Source of the DNA: Brachypodium distachyon
Taxonomy: Eukaryota > Streptophyta > Magnoliopsida > Poales > Poaceae
NCBI RefSeq assembly: GCF_000005505.3
Contig: NC_016131.3
Location: forward strand, 49,151,355-49,215,354
DNA length: 64,000 nt
Direction: 5' to 3'
A program made the translations under genes and the position numbers. Below the pieces are notes generated by a model. The model saw nothing but the letters and a program-made list of their open reading frames with translations. It did no database searches and had not been told where the DNA came from. This document shows positions 10,386 to 23,080 of the stretch, piece after piece; the first letter of the stretch is position 1, and every line of letters starts with the position of its first letter.

Positions 10386-13300
10386 TTAATTAGCTGACCG
10401 GGTGTTCGTCATCGGCATGTGGATGACCGCCTGTGAGGAGCTCTCTCCCGCTGCTGCAGCAGGCTCAGGATGGAGAGATGATTCTTCCTCCATTGCTTCT
10501 TCCACTTGCACAGCATCGGATCCTTGGACTATGTCGCCCAGGTCATGCTCGCTCCGGTCATACTTCAGTTGCAGCACGGGCTTGTTGGGGTGCGCATCCA
10601 CTTCACCTTGCAGCACACCAAGCCTCGCAACATAACCTCCCCAGCCTAGTGAAATCTCCTTGAGCCTTGGAAGGTGCTTGATACCAAAAATCCCAGATTC
10701 CAACCTGTGCCATCCGATTACTATCATTTCCATGTGGGGCGAGGTGCCCTCCTCAAATCTCACCCCCTTCAGTTCACCCGGACCATAAATTTCAAGTTGC
10801 TTGAGTTTTGGGAATGCTCCCGTCCTGAACACTAGCTTCTCCTCCAAATAAGCATTCAAATGAAGAGAAAGGAGCACGAGGTTGGGCAGTGCTCCTAGTA
10901 TTTCCATGATCTTACCTCCTTCTTTCAGTCTGCTCCTGAGTAAAGTAATCTTCACCAATTGCATCAGACTTCCAACCCAGTTGGGCATCTCTTCACCAAG
11001 ACGTCCATACAACCATAGGCTTCTCAGGAGGAGAGGAGGAGCCGAAACACTATGCAGCCACTCAAGTGTTCCATCCCGACCAGCGTTCACATGAAGAGAG
11101 CGAAGGGAAGAGAGATTCTCGCTGGACACACAGAGTATCTTGCATTTTTTCACGGTGGCACCTTCTGTATTCACTTTTAGCTTTCTTAGCAGCGTAAGCT
11201 GCCCAAGCTCTTCAATTGCTTTGCTACTAGTTCGTTTGATGTCCACAGTCTCTAGCACCTGTAACTCTTTTAAGTTGCCGATCCCTCTTGGCACCTTCAC
11301 ACCCCTCGACATGGACCAACGGGAAGAGAATCCCTTGTGTAGCTTAGCTATTACTTTGGCACGGTTCTCATCAAGTAAAGGTGTGAAGAACAAGGGAAGA
11401 AGCAGAAATACCAACAAGCATTCCTTGGGCTCTACTGGATCACAAAAGTCATATGATTGGTTGCAACAACGGAGTGCACGGAGACTTTTGAGTTTACTAA
11501 TCTCTCTCGGTAGTGTTGTAATATAAGTGTCTCTTATGTCCAAAATCTGCAACCCTTGTAATTTCCCTATAGATCTTGGAAGTTTATAAATATATGAATA
11601 CCATCTAGAAGTATAAACATTCAAGTACTTCAAGTGACCCAACAACCCTATGTTCTGAATATCATTTTGTGTGGTTGTAAACTGTGCACTGTTTAGATCC
11701 AAGATCCTAAGCATTCTAAACTCACTTGAACACACTGAAGGTGACGGTTCCATGGGTCTCTCACCAAACATGGTTAATGACCGAACATGACTACAATCCA
11801 TGGCTTTTGTGCGGCACTTGGTACCATGGTATGCTATATGCCGGAAGTTCTCCTCTGGTACACTAGTTATAATATCCCCACCAATCAAGCCCACAAAATT
11901 TTCTTCTATAGAAATTGAGACCATGACATCACGCACGATATCATGGACTCGGCAACTCTTAACGGTTCCTTCTATGTTCAACCTTGATGGTTGAATCATG
12001 CTTCGGTTGATTAACTCATCAAAGTACCCATTTCCAATGTCCACAATATTCATCCCAGCCCTGGCTTCCACGAACCCCTCTGCAATCCATCTTCCCACTA
12101 GGCGGCTCCTCTGGATTTCAAAATCCTCGGGAAATATGCTCAAGTACAGAAAGCATAACTTGAGATGAGATGGCAAGTGGTTATAACTCAGAGTAACCAT
12201 CCTCCTCATTGTTGCAAGGTTTGGCCTCTCTAGCTCTAAAGGAATTTGGTTATATATACTTTCCCACCCGGTTACCATTTTGGTGGCAAGCAATCCTCCT
12301 ATAGTGAGTATAGCTAGAGGCAAGCAACCACACTTTTTCACAATTTTAGGAACTATCTTCCTCATTGTCTCATCATTCTTCATGTCTTCAAGTCTTTTTC
12401 TAGTCTTTCTTAGTAACAACTTTGTAGCATCATCTATTGCTAGGGCTTTGAGGTGGAAAATAAGGGGTTTGAAAGTACAATCCTTAGCTAATCCAGCATC
12501 TCGTGGTTCAAAAGTACAATCATTAGCTAATCCAGCATCTCGTGTTGTTACTATTATGCGGCTACCTTTCACATTATTACTAGGAAAAGCTATTTTTCGA
12601 ACCCATTCCCAGTGATCTAGGTTCCACAGATCATCAAGAACAACAAAGTACCTCTTCTCTTTCAGCTCTTTCCTGAGGTATCTTGCGAGGTCCTCTTCTC
12701 GCACCAACTTCCTTTCAAGCTGCTGCTTCAATGCCCCATCACCAAAAAGTTCCTTGATCATGACTTTCAGCACCTCCATCCTGACAAATGACTGGGACAA
12801 AATGATCCATGCACAACATGAGAAGTCCTTTTTTACACTTTCATATACCTTCCTTGTGATTGTAGTCTTACCCAAACCACCCATGCCGACCACACATACC
12901 ACTTTAGCAGGGTCATTAATGGCATGGACATCGATAAGCTCAATCAAATCTTGTTTGGGTTTGGTAAAACCTACAAGTTCAGCTTCATCAATGTTGCTAG
13001 CTGATTGGTTGCGAATATCTTCCAGGAAAGAATCCCTCTCTTCAACCATGCCAGTGCCCTCGCTCTTGTCAATCAAGTTGTAGCGCGTGTTCCTGCTGCT
13101 TACTTCTTCGACTCTTGATTTGAGATCGCGGATCTGCATTGCGATCCGATGACGATCTTTGAGCTTCATCAGCTGCTGCGACAAGCTCTGGCTTCGCACA
13201 TGCACCATGAATTCACCAAGACAGTCTTCAATGTTGTAGGAGAGGTCCCGTACTTGCTTTGCCCACACCTTGAGTAGCATGTCTTTCTGCTTCATTCTTT

Positions 13301-13657
13301 CAGCAGCCACGAGGAATGCTTGCATCGTCTCCAGCTCGTCTTTGATGAACCTGTCGAACAAAGGTTCAAAATAAACTTAGAACATGAGAGATCTGATGTT
13401 CAAAATGAAAAAAAAGAGGCTGTTGGATTAATTTATATAGGCAACGTTAGAAGTGAAAGATGTTCTGACTTGTGAGACGTGGACTTAGGCAGTTAGGCGA
13501 TCGATCTGATTGAACAAAGCAAGTAGCTGGGGAACACATACCAGATGTCCTTGCGGACGCCCATTAGGAGGCTCATCTCGTCAGCAGCGGCAGAGGCGGC
13601 CTTGCTGACGGCGCCACTCAGCATCGACCTCGCCATGCTCAACACCGTCTCCGCCAT
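10386..13657 (-). CDS. CC-NB-LRR immune receptor (RPM1/Pik-type), NLR 1
   Basis: Intracellular receptor of plant immunity. Two coding exons: 13542-13657 (38 codons plus 2 nt, MAETVLSMARSML...) and 10386-13350 (acceptor CGACAG), joined in frame to give 1026 aa. The Rx-type coiled coil spans about 1-150, with the EDVID-like YNIEDCL near 80. The NB-ARC domain has P-loop GMGGLGKTT (about 195), kinase 2 YFVVLDDLW, RNBS-B GSRIIVTTRD, GLPL-type CGCLPLAI and the MHD equivalent VHD. About 14 leucine-rich repeats follow, then an acidic Ser/Ala-rich tail. A 13-residue tandem duplication (RDAGLA(N/K)DCTF(E/K)P) directly follows RNBS-B, an unusual place for an insertion. The stop TAA is at 10386; a possible donor (CCCG/GTCAGC) just before it leaves the last residues uncertain. 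The tandem neighbour is a broken copy. Confidence 0.92.
12468..12545 (-). repeat. 39-bp in-frame tandem duplication inside NLR 1
   Basis: Two adjacent copies of a 39-bp unit containing TTAGCTAATCCAGCATCTCG (plus strand). They encode RDAGLANDCTFEP and RDAGLAKDCTFKP between RNBS-B and RNBS-C. The same doubled unit is present in NLR 2 (about 19943-20020), so it predates the gene duplication. Confidence 0.85.
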
Positions 13658-14009
13658 CTCTAGACGCCAGTTTCGATGGTACTAGCTCTCAAACAACACA
13701 CACACAATGGCTTAACAAGGGATCAAGAGATACAACTAGCTAGCGACCAAGGCAAGTCCAAACAGGCAAGTCGCAGGCCCATATATGTAGCTAGCGAAGC
13801 GAAGTCTTGTGTACCGATAAAAAACAAAGCCTTGTGTATACAGGTAACCTTCTCTATATTTTTTTTTCTTTGAACCGCTAACCATGTTTTCCGCATGGTT
13901 TGTGTATAGCTAATTACTTCTATAGGTAAGCTAGGGCATGTGGGAGGCTTGGAAGGATGGTGGGTTAGTTAAGCAGTACGGAGTACTTCTTTAACGGAAA
14001 TTCAATATA
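13658..14009. promoter_or_regulatory. NLR 1 5' flank
   Basis: On the minus strand CTACATATATGGGCC near 13785 is a plausible TATA region about 125 bp upstream of the ATG. No other element is evident. Confidence 0.3.
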
Positions 14010-14124
14010 CTCCCTCCGTCTTATACGTATTAAGTGTCGAAATATTACATGTATCTAAACATATTTTAGTATATTGATACGTCCATATTTAAACAAATTT
14101 GAGTCACTTAATACGAGACGGAGG
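14010..14124. mobile_element. Stowaway/Thalos-type MITE, about 115 bp
   Basis: Begins CTCCCTCCGTCTTATACG after TA (14008-14009). It ends TTAATACGAGACGGAGG, the inverted counterpart. The extreme right end is slightly altered, so its target duplication is unclear. It lies upstream of NLR 1 and is absent from unit 2. Confidence 0.7.
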
Positions 14125-16540
14125 AACGAGATGAATGCTGCCAACGACTATAAGCTGTTGTCTAGTCATCAGCTTGATCCTAGCTAGAGTTAATTTATAT
14201 AGCTATATGCACGCATGCTGCCAACGACTATAAGCTTTCTTCACTGATGATTGATGAAGTGTCCCAAGGATCGGAGAAAAGAGGATGGGCTGAGGCTGAG
14301 CAGTGAGCACAAACTACACTACTGTGCACTGCAGGACTAGTATTGGTGTTGGGGCAATTATTGGTGTTGCTCTACAGGTTCGGACATTAGATAGACAGTA
14401 GTACCGAAGTTTTCATGCCATGGAGAGGCCGTCCTTGCTTGCCCCACCCCTCCTGACCAAGCACATGCTGACATGCACCACCACAGAAGCAAGTTGAAGA
14501 CAAGAGTTACTGTAGGAAACGGTAGCTGTAAAGCTGATTTCAGAAGACAAGGCATGGCTAGATAGAACCCTCGGGTAATTGAATATGGCCATCACTGGCA
14601 ACCAGCTGCACGATACTTGAATGTGGCCACCTAACATGAGAAAACAGTCCTACAAAAACTTCCACGTTCAAATGAAAGCAACTCAACATGTATGTGGCCA
14701 CCCAACATGAAAGCAACTCCTCCTGCAATGGTCGTCTTATATATGCAAATGCAAGGAAGCTGGGAGAAAGATGCAGTCACAGTCTTAATTACTCCACACT
14801 GTATAAGTTAAGATCATGCGCATATTAGAGACCACACGTAATGGTGTATTTGAGGTGGTTGTAATATTTCTCGTGCGTGAATTCACGTTTTATTATTTCA
14901 GAAAACTCATCCCTGACACCAACAGTTGCGTTCTCAAACATTTTTGAGTTGTTCCCTCCTCTTTGAAAGAAAATCCAAAATTTGAGTTCTCACCTATGGT
15001 GAAAAAATGTCAAAATTGCTTTCGCGCTTAGTCTGAGCTATTCACACCTATGAAGCATGAATATGATTAAGACTTATACTGGCCCCGTGTGATGAGTGTG
15101 ACCACAGTACACCCACACCAGGTCACCAGCTGGCCGGATCCATGTGCTGATCTGCCTCCCATGTTAAAGTTGCCGCTCAGATGACCAAGCACATGATTAT
15201 TACTGTAGGCAACGCTAGCTGTGAAGCTGATTTCAGAACAAAAGACATGGGTCGATAGAACCCTCGGGTAAATTGAATGTGGCCATCACTGGCATGATAC
15301 TTCAATGTCGCCACGTAACATGGGAAAATAGTTCTACAGATACTTCCATGTTCATACCAGAGTCCAGAGGAGCTTTGCTAAGTTGCCCATCAACAATTTC
15401 TCCTAGCTTTCTTGCTGTTTCTAGTTTTTTTGTTTAGGTTTCTTGTAGAAACTCCTCTAGTCTAGCTTTCTTCATTTTTCGTGTACAGGCTCGTTTTGAA
15501 TTTCTATGAAAAATACGCAGCAGGATCTTTCTACTGTTACTCCTAACAAAACATGAGAAAATAGTGTTGATGAGAATGGGAGTATCAAATTTTCAAATGG
15601 CAGGCATGGAATGCACCAGAAGGCAGAAGCAGTGGCATCAGTAGCAGCGTTGGGGCTTTCATGGCGTGGCGATAAATGCAAATGTCCATTGATGCAGAGG
15701 CCTGCTGCAGCGTCCTGACCAGGCACTTGCACTAGCAGAGAAACAAATCGAAGGAGAGGAGGACAAAGACAAAGACCAAGATACACCCCAAGCTAATGCT
15801 TCAAAATACTTGTCCTTGGGTCACCGACACGGTCTAGAACATGATAATTTCACCGTCAGTTTCATTTACATTCTGAAAGAACATTTGGTGATAGGTCTAC
15901 TAGTATCGATTTGATCTTGTCCATGTAAATGTTTTTTAAAAATTGATTATTGGAGTACTTTTCTAGTTATTGTTTCAAGCTTTTCAATCCCCCCATTTTT
16001 GTGCATCATTCACAGCAAACAGAATCGAAATTGTGATAAGGGACTTGAGTTTTGCAAGACTAAGCAAAGAATCGCGACAGAATTGCATCACCACCATATC
16101 ATATCCAAGTATCTAACACTAGGTTCCACTGCATCATCCACCACGCCCCACTCACTCGATGAACTCCAACTAAACAACAGGGGCGGAAAAAGAGGGAGAC
16201 CCTAAGCAAGCAAGCTGAGAGTAAAGAGTTAGCGTAAGGACCTTGCGTTGGGAGCCGGCGGCGAAGCTCGGCGGCCACGCTAGCTCTCCCGCGGCGGCGG
16301 CGGCCGCGGAAGCGGTGGTGCTCGTGGACGCGTCCGGCGTCCGAGAGGACGCGATGCGGCGGAGCGGCGGAGCGGAAACAGGGTCCGGCCTTGAGCAAGT
16401 TCGAGCCCATTGATCAGTATGGGCCGGACCAGACATATTGCTTAGTGGAGCCCATTGATCAGTATGGGCCTTGACCAAGTTCGGGCACATTGATTAGGCC
16501 CTCGTCGTATTTTGTTTTTATTCGAGCAAACGTAAAAGCC
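14125..16540. other. NLR 1 upstream block, repeats but no gene
   Basis: Contains two similar segments, about 14508-14665 and 15207-15355. Both carry GTAGCTGT or CTAGCTGTGAAGCTGATTTCAGAA, then ATAGAACCCTCGGGTAA, then GGCCATCACTGGCA. About 16230-16400 is GC-rich and resembles a first exon with a donor; it has a counterpart at about 22800-22930. No protein family was recognised. Confidence 0.4.
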
Positions 16541-17861
16541 TTGCGTGCATGAAATTCGGTTTGCAAGACTTGCAGAGTCAGAGGAACTTGTGTCTCCATT
16601 AATTCAATCGTCAGTTACAAAGCAGTGTGCAAATATTTGTGCCCATCGACAAATGGAGAATACTAGTAAACGAAACTCTATTGAAACTTGCACGTGATTG
16701 CTTTTCAGAAGAAAAATAATTGCACGACGTACTCCTGGGACTAGAAATTAAGCTGATGATGCTGTGATGATTCGCACAACACTACTGAATTCCTGGGGCT
16801 GGAAGCTGTTTGAGAAAATAGGATCTGATGACAAGTTGATCAGCTCCTATATATACGGTGATATTCGACTCTTGGTCTGATCTCTGGAAACGACAGTCGC
16901 AGCCCTGGAAATGATGCTGATTGTGTTGCTTGCTCCAGGATCACGTACGGGAGCATTGAACTAGCTGAGATGATCTTCGCACGCCCGACCATCAATCCTG
17001 CCTGAAAGATTGCACAGGTGTTTGTGTTGTCATCACTGAATTTTTTAAATGGATTCAACTGATTAAACCGTCTAACGTTGAGGGTAAAAGGGAGAAATCC
17101 TACGTACCATGCATGATGTTCAGCGTGCTAAGAGAGAAACCATCTGGCTTCTCTTGCAGTTGCATAACTTCTTATGCCAGGGAATCTGAATGCATACACA
17201 TTGCACTGGAGAAAACCAAGGGAGCCATGCCTTGATATAACAGTGCCTTTCACATTGCGGCCTGTTCAGAACTTCAGCGAACAGAGGATCCATGCTCGAG
17301 ACGTTTGCTCAATTCAGCTCGACAAGGGGCCCTGCTCCATGTTAACACAAAGACATAAAAATCTGAAAGTTGCTCGAGGACGCAATACATTAGTTTCTGA
17401 AGCTGTCTAAAGTTTTCCGTGCAAAAATATCTACTTGTAAGAAAGATAATGCATCTGCTGTGCAACCAAGTGGAGCAAACAGAATCAACACTAATTAAGA
17501 AGATGGGATTTTGCAGGTTTAAGACATTGATGCACAAATTCTGGAACGCTAACTTTGCTAAGATACCAAAAGCGTGTTTTGAAAGACGTTGTGACAAGCA
17601 CTTGAAGAGCGAATAGCGCAACAAACTTTGTCCTCGAAATAAGATGGAACGGAACAATTAAGCAGAGGAGGGCTCATCTGTACTGACACGGTAGCACAAG
17701 CCGGCGAGTCGAGCTGCAGGTGGAACGGTAAGGAGACTCTGAGGTGGCGGCAATCAAAGCCGATCACCAGATTGGAACGGGCAGTAATAGTATATATCAT
17801 GAAGCATCTTCTTCTTCGTTGTCGGAAATGCAAGAGCAGAAATCACCTCCGTCATCGTCTT

Positions 17862-20800
17862 CTAAATTGGAGTCTTCTTCCCTGTCGTCAAAGGAAACAA
17901 GACAGAGATGAATGGCATTGCAGCAATTAACATCCCGCATGGGTTGATAGCTGCTAGTACTGAAAAAGAAATTAGAAAAGAGTTAATGGCAGACCTTTTG
18001 CTTGTCGTCGGCACGAGGGTGACCACCAGCGAGGAGCTCTCGACCGCTGCAGCATCGGATCCTTGGACTATGTCGCCCAGGTCATGCTCGCTCCGGTCAA
18101 ACTTCAGTTGCAGCACGGGCTTGTTGGGGTGCGCATCCACTTCACCTTGCAGCACACCAAACCTCGCCACTTTACTTTGCCAGCCTAGTGAAATCTCCTT
18201 GAGCCTTGGAAGGTGCTTGATGCCAACAATCCCTGATTCCAAACTGCACCATCGGATTTCTATCCTTTCTATGTGGGGTGAGGTGCCCTCCTCAAATCTC
18301 ACCTCTTTCAGTTCATCCAGATGAACAATTACAAGTTGCTTGAGATTTGGGAATGCTTCCGTCCTGAACACTAGCTTCTTTCCCAAATAAGCATCCAAAC
18401 AAAGAGAAAGGAGAATGAGGTTTGGTAGTGTTCCTAGTATTTCCATTATTTTACCTCCTTCTTTCAGTTTGCTCCTGAGTAAAGTAATCTTCACCAATTG
18501 CATCAGACTTCCGACCCAGTTGGGCATCTCTTCACCAAGACGTCCATACAACCATAGGCTTCTCAGGCAGAGAGGTGGAGCCGAAACACCATGCAGCCAC
18601 TCGAGTGTTCTATCCTGACCAGCACTCACATGAAGAAAGCGAAGGGAAGAGAGCTTCTCGATGGCCACACAGAGTATCTTGCATTTTTTCTTGGTGGCCT
18701 CTTTTGTTTCGACTTTTAGCTTTCTTAGCAGCGTAAGCTGCCCAAGCTCTTCAACTGCCTTGCTACAAGTTCGTTTAATGTCCACAGTCTCTAATATCTC
18801 TAACTCTTTCAAGTTGCCAATCCCTCTTGGCACCTTCACACCTCTCGACATGGACCAACAGGAAGAGAATCCCTTGTGTAGCTCAGGTATTACTTTGGCA
18901 CGGTCCTCATCATCAAGTAAAGGTGTGAAGAACAAGGGCAGAAGCAGAAAGTGCAGCAAGCATTTCGTGGGCTCTTCTGGATCAAAAAAGTAATATGGTG
19001 CACGGTTGAAACAACGGAGTGCACGGAGACTTTTGAGTTTACTAATCTCTCTCGGTAGTGTTGTAATATAAGTGTCTCTTATGTCCAAAATCTGCAACCC
19101 TTGTAATTTCCCTATAGATCTTGGAAGTTTATAAATATTTGAGTATCCTCTAGAATGATAAACGTTCAAGTATTTCAAGTGGCGCATCAACCCTATGTTC
19201 TGGAAATCTTTTTGTGTGGTTTCAAACTGTGCACTGTGTAGATCCAAGGTCCTAAGCATTCTAAACTCACTTGAACACACTGAAGGTGACGGTTGATGGG
19301 TCTCTCACCAAACATGGTTAATGACCGAACATGGCTCCAATCCATGGCTTTTGGGGGGCACTTGGTACCATGGTATGCTATATGCCGGAAGTTCTCCTCT
19401 GGTACACTAGTTATAATATCCCCACCAATCAAGCCCACAAAATTTTCTTCTATAGAAATTGAGACCATGACATCACGCACGATATCATGGACTCGGCAAC
19501 TCTTAACGGTTCCTTCTATGTTCAACCTTGATGGCTGAATCATGCTTCGGTTGATTAACTCATCAAAGTACCCATTTCCAATGTCCACAATATTCATCCC
19601 AGCCCTGGCTTCCACGAACCCCTCTGCAATCCATCTTCCCACTAGGCGGCTCCTCTGGATTTCAAAATCCTCGGGAAATATGCTCATGTACAGAAAGCAT
19701 GACTTGAGATGAGATGGCAAGTGGTTATATATACTTTCCCACCCGGTTACCATTTTGGTGGCAAGCAATCCTCCTATAGTGAGTATAGCTAGAGGCAAGC
19801 AACCACACTTTTTCACAATTTTAGGAACTATCTTCCTCATTGTCTCATCATTCTTCATGTCTTCAAGTCTTTTTCTAGTCTTTCTTAGTAACAACTTTGT
19901 AGCATCATCTATTGCTAGGGCTTTGAGGTGGAAAATAAGGGGTTTGAAAGTACAATCCTTAGCTAATCCAGCATCTCGTGGTTCAAAAGTACAATCATTA
20001 GCTAATCCAGCATCTCGTGTTGTTACTATTATGCGGCTACCTTTCACATTATCACTAGGAAAAGCTATTTTTCGAACCCATTCCCAGTGATCTAGGTTCC
20101 ACAGATCATCAAGAACAACAAAGTACCTCTTCTCTTTCAACTCTTTCCTGAGGTATCTTGCGAGGTCCTCTTCTCGCACCAACTTCCTTTCAAGCTGCTG
20201 CTTCAATGCCTCATCACCAAAAAGTTCCCTGATCATGACTTTCAGCACCTCCATCCTGACAAATGACTGGGACAAAATGATCCATGCACAACATGAGAAG
20301 TCCTTTTTTACACTTTCATATACCTTCCTTGTGATTGTAGTCTTACCCAAACCACCCATGCCGACCACACATACCACTTTAGCAGGGTCATTAATGGCAT
20401 GGACATCGATAAGCTCAATCAAATCTTGTTTGGGTTTGGTAAAACCTACAAGTTCAGCTTCATCAATGTTGCTAGCTGATTGGTTGCGAATATCTTCCAG
20501 GAAAGAATCCCTCTCTTCAGCCATGCCAGTGCCCTCGATCTTGTGAATCAAGTTGTAGCGCGTGTTCCTGCTGCTTACTTCTTCGACTCTTGATTTGAGA
20601 TCGCGGATCTGCATTGCGATCCGATGACGATCTTTGAGCTTCATCAGCTGCTGCGACAAGCTCTGGCTTCCCACATGCACCATGAATTCACCAAGACAGT
20701 CTTCAATGTTGTAGGAGAGGTCCCGTACTTGCTTCGCCCACACCTTGAGTAGCATGTCTTTCTGCTTCATTCTTTCAGCAGCCACGAGGAATGCTTGCAT

Positions 20801-21167
20801 CGTCTCCAGCTCGTCTTTGATGAACCTGTCGAACAAAGGTTCAAAATAAACTTAGAACATGAGAGATCTGATGTTCAAAATGAAAATAAAGAGAGACTGT
20901 TGGATTAATTTATAAAGGCAACATTAGAAGTGAAAGATGTTCTGACTTGTAAGACGTGGACTTAGGTGGTTAGGCTCTGCATGCCATGTGTAAGTGTGTA
21001 ACACGACCGATCTGATTGAACAAAGCAAGTAGCTGGGGAAGACATGCATACCAGATGTCCTTGCGGACACCCATTAGGAGGCTCATCTCGTCGGCGGCGG
21101 CAGAGGCGGCTTTGCTGACGGCACCACTCAGCATCGACCTCGCCATGCTCAAAACCGTCTCCGCCAT
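17862..21167 (-). pseudogene. CC-NB-LRR gene NLR 2, frameshifted copy of NLR 1
   Basis: Exon 1 (21052-21167) and the exon 2 start (20825) match NLR 1. The protein is open through CC and NB-ARC, then breaks. First, 69 bp are missing at about 19722-19729 (in frame). This removes 23 residues before NHLPSHLK, including most of the RNBS-D lead-in. Second, about 19294-19296 reads GGTTGATGG where NLR 1 has GGTTCCATGG, a net 1-bp loss. The first frame therefore stops at 19193, while the LRR continues in another frame (19280 to 17862). The predicted product is a CC-NB-ARC protein without LRRs. The C-terminal tail also differs from NLR 1. If transcribed, a truncated NB-ARC protein could still be made; this is inference. 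Confidence 0.88.
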
Positions 21168-23080
21168 CTCTGCTCGCCGGTTACGATATGACAGTAATAG
21201 CTTTCAAACAACCCACACACAATGGCTTAATAAGGGATCAAGAGATACTGCTAGCGAGCGAGCAAGGCAAGTTGCAGACCCTTATAATATAGCGAAGCCA
21301 TGTGTATAAGTAACGCAAGTAGCAAAAGGTTGCTTATTAATTAACTCGTGAGTTGAGTAGATCTCATCGAAAAGCTGAACCCTGTGTGGACTTGACCAGA
21401 TGGTGGCAATTAGTTAACATGCACAGCACTTAACACGGATCTCGTCACATGCATGTAATTAACTAGCTTAGCACGCCGAGTTCCACACTGCATCAATCGC
21501 TGCATTAACATCTTGTTTGGATAACCACGGTGACTGACTGCCTAGATAAACAGGGAATTCTAAAATATAGTTACGAATGTAGAAAATTCCGAAAACTTAA
21601 GCATCTCCATGTTCGATTTTTAAACATGCTTATAAATATTCATGTAACTTTTTAATATCCAGGACAAATAAATAATCAAATTTTATACTCTAATAAAGCA
21701 TACTCTGTAGCACCAAGCTTGCTGTGTTCTTTTCAGGGGACAAAAACTGATAGTAGCTTTTACATGAAAATTGATCAACATGTACACATGGAAGATTTGG
21801 ATGTTTACATATGTGATCTTTTTCATCCGGGAGCAAGCGTTTCCAGTTGCAGATTCAAACTTCAGTACTATCTTGTCTCATATGAAGCCTTTCTTGTACT
21901 ACGAACGGTCAAGTTTGATCATTTAGTTTGGCTAGTACACTTAAGTAGATTTGAGCAGTATGAGTAACGTTTTGAGAGTGAGTTATTTCTCAGTTGACAT
22001 TCATAGCCTTTCAATGAAAATCTTCTCACGAATCTCAATGAATATCAGATAGCTCTTAGCATCAATCGCATGAGAAATAGCAAAACCGTAACATATTTTA
22101 GAACGCAGATGCCTGATCGATATGTAGTCGTTGACCAGGCTTTAGTAATGGGAACATTAACTCCAGCAAGATGTGTCAGTCCCCAGCTAATTAAGCATCT
22201 TGACCAAGCACAAGCACCAGCAGATGAACATGTCAATGATTTCAATGTGTCGGTAGCAGAAACTGTTACTAACTAAAACTGTCTTTGTGTAGTTAAACAC
22301 TGTGTCTGAACTCTGAATTACCATGCTAATAAAGCTGGGGTCAGCATCACCTTGCCATCTTGTCTTTCCCAATAAAAGGTTCTTAAATCCCTCAAAACCC
22401 AAAAAAAAAAGGAAAAGAGCGAAGAAATGAGCGGCACCAGCAGGTATGCATGTGCCCCCTTCTCGCATATTAAACAAGATGAATCTAAAAGAAGGAAAGG
22501 GAGAATATTAGGCAAGGTAGTAAAGGTGTGCAAAGCAGTGAACCTTCAAGACTAGTCTGAATCGAAATTGTTTGAATATCTAAATGTATTGGCAGCATAT
22601 CTAATCTAGCTCGATCGGCCACCTGAGAGTCCAGACCAAGTGAAATGTCTGCAGTGGAGGATTACGGGGGACCAGAATAGATGTGTTGTACTACCATCAT
22701 CCTGACCTAGCCGGGATCACTCGATGAACTCCAACAAAGTTAAGAAGCTAAACGGGAGACCTAATTGAGAAAGGTTAGGAAAAGAAGAGTGGGCGTAACT
22801 GACCTTGCGGCTGCGTGCGGTGCGTCCTTGCGCGGCGGAGGTTCCGCAGCGGCGGCGGCCGGCCATGGGCGGCGGCGCACCAAATCGGAAGCGGCCGGAG
22901 CCGAGAATGGTTAGGCCTTGAGCTCATTAGTAGATGGGCCGGACAAGAAGGCAAAACCCCAGTTCTTCTGGCCACGCCGGCGCACCAACACCACTCCAAA
23001 TCGAAAACGGTTGGGCCTCGAGCCCATTAGTTTATGGGCCGGACCGGACACCCAAAGTTGTTGAAGCCTAATCAGCAAAT
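21168..23080. other. NLR 2 upstream block, no recognised gene
   Basis: AT-rich flank, then a GC-rich first-exon-like tract (about 22800-22930, minus strand, with a donor at CGCAAG/GTCAG). This is homologous to about 16230-16400. Repeated GGGCC(G/T)(G/T)A and GCCCATTAGT motifs occur at 22915-23040. No domain was found. Confidence 0.35.

Larger units (their letters stand above)
9080..16530. repeat. Tandem segmental duplication, unit 1 (contains NLR 1)
   Basis: Order: a noncoding downstream block (9080-10380), NLR 1 (10386-13657) and an upstream block (13658-16530). Each part has a counterpart in unit 2. Shared markers are GACAAATGGA(T/G)AATACTAGTAA near 9167 and 16650, and GATCTGA(C/T) followed by a TTGATCAG block near 9304 and 16820. 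Another is CACTCGATGAACTCCAAC near 16150 and 22715. Unit 1 holds a MITE and extra internal repeats not seen in unit 2. Confidence 0.75.
16540..23080. repeat. Tandem segmental duplication, unit 2 (contains NLR 2)
   Basis: Same order as unit 1: downstream block (16540-17850), NLR 2 (17862-21167) and upstream block (21168-23080). The coding parts are nearly identical to NLR 1, while the flanks are more diverged. Either the genes were kept alike by conversion or the flanks changed faster. Confidence 0.75.

Noticed and set aside
10402..13083. Plus-strand frames of 64-128 codons
   Set aside because: Shadows of the antisense NLR 1 coding sequence; the same shadows recur over NLR 2.
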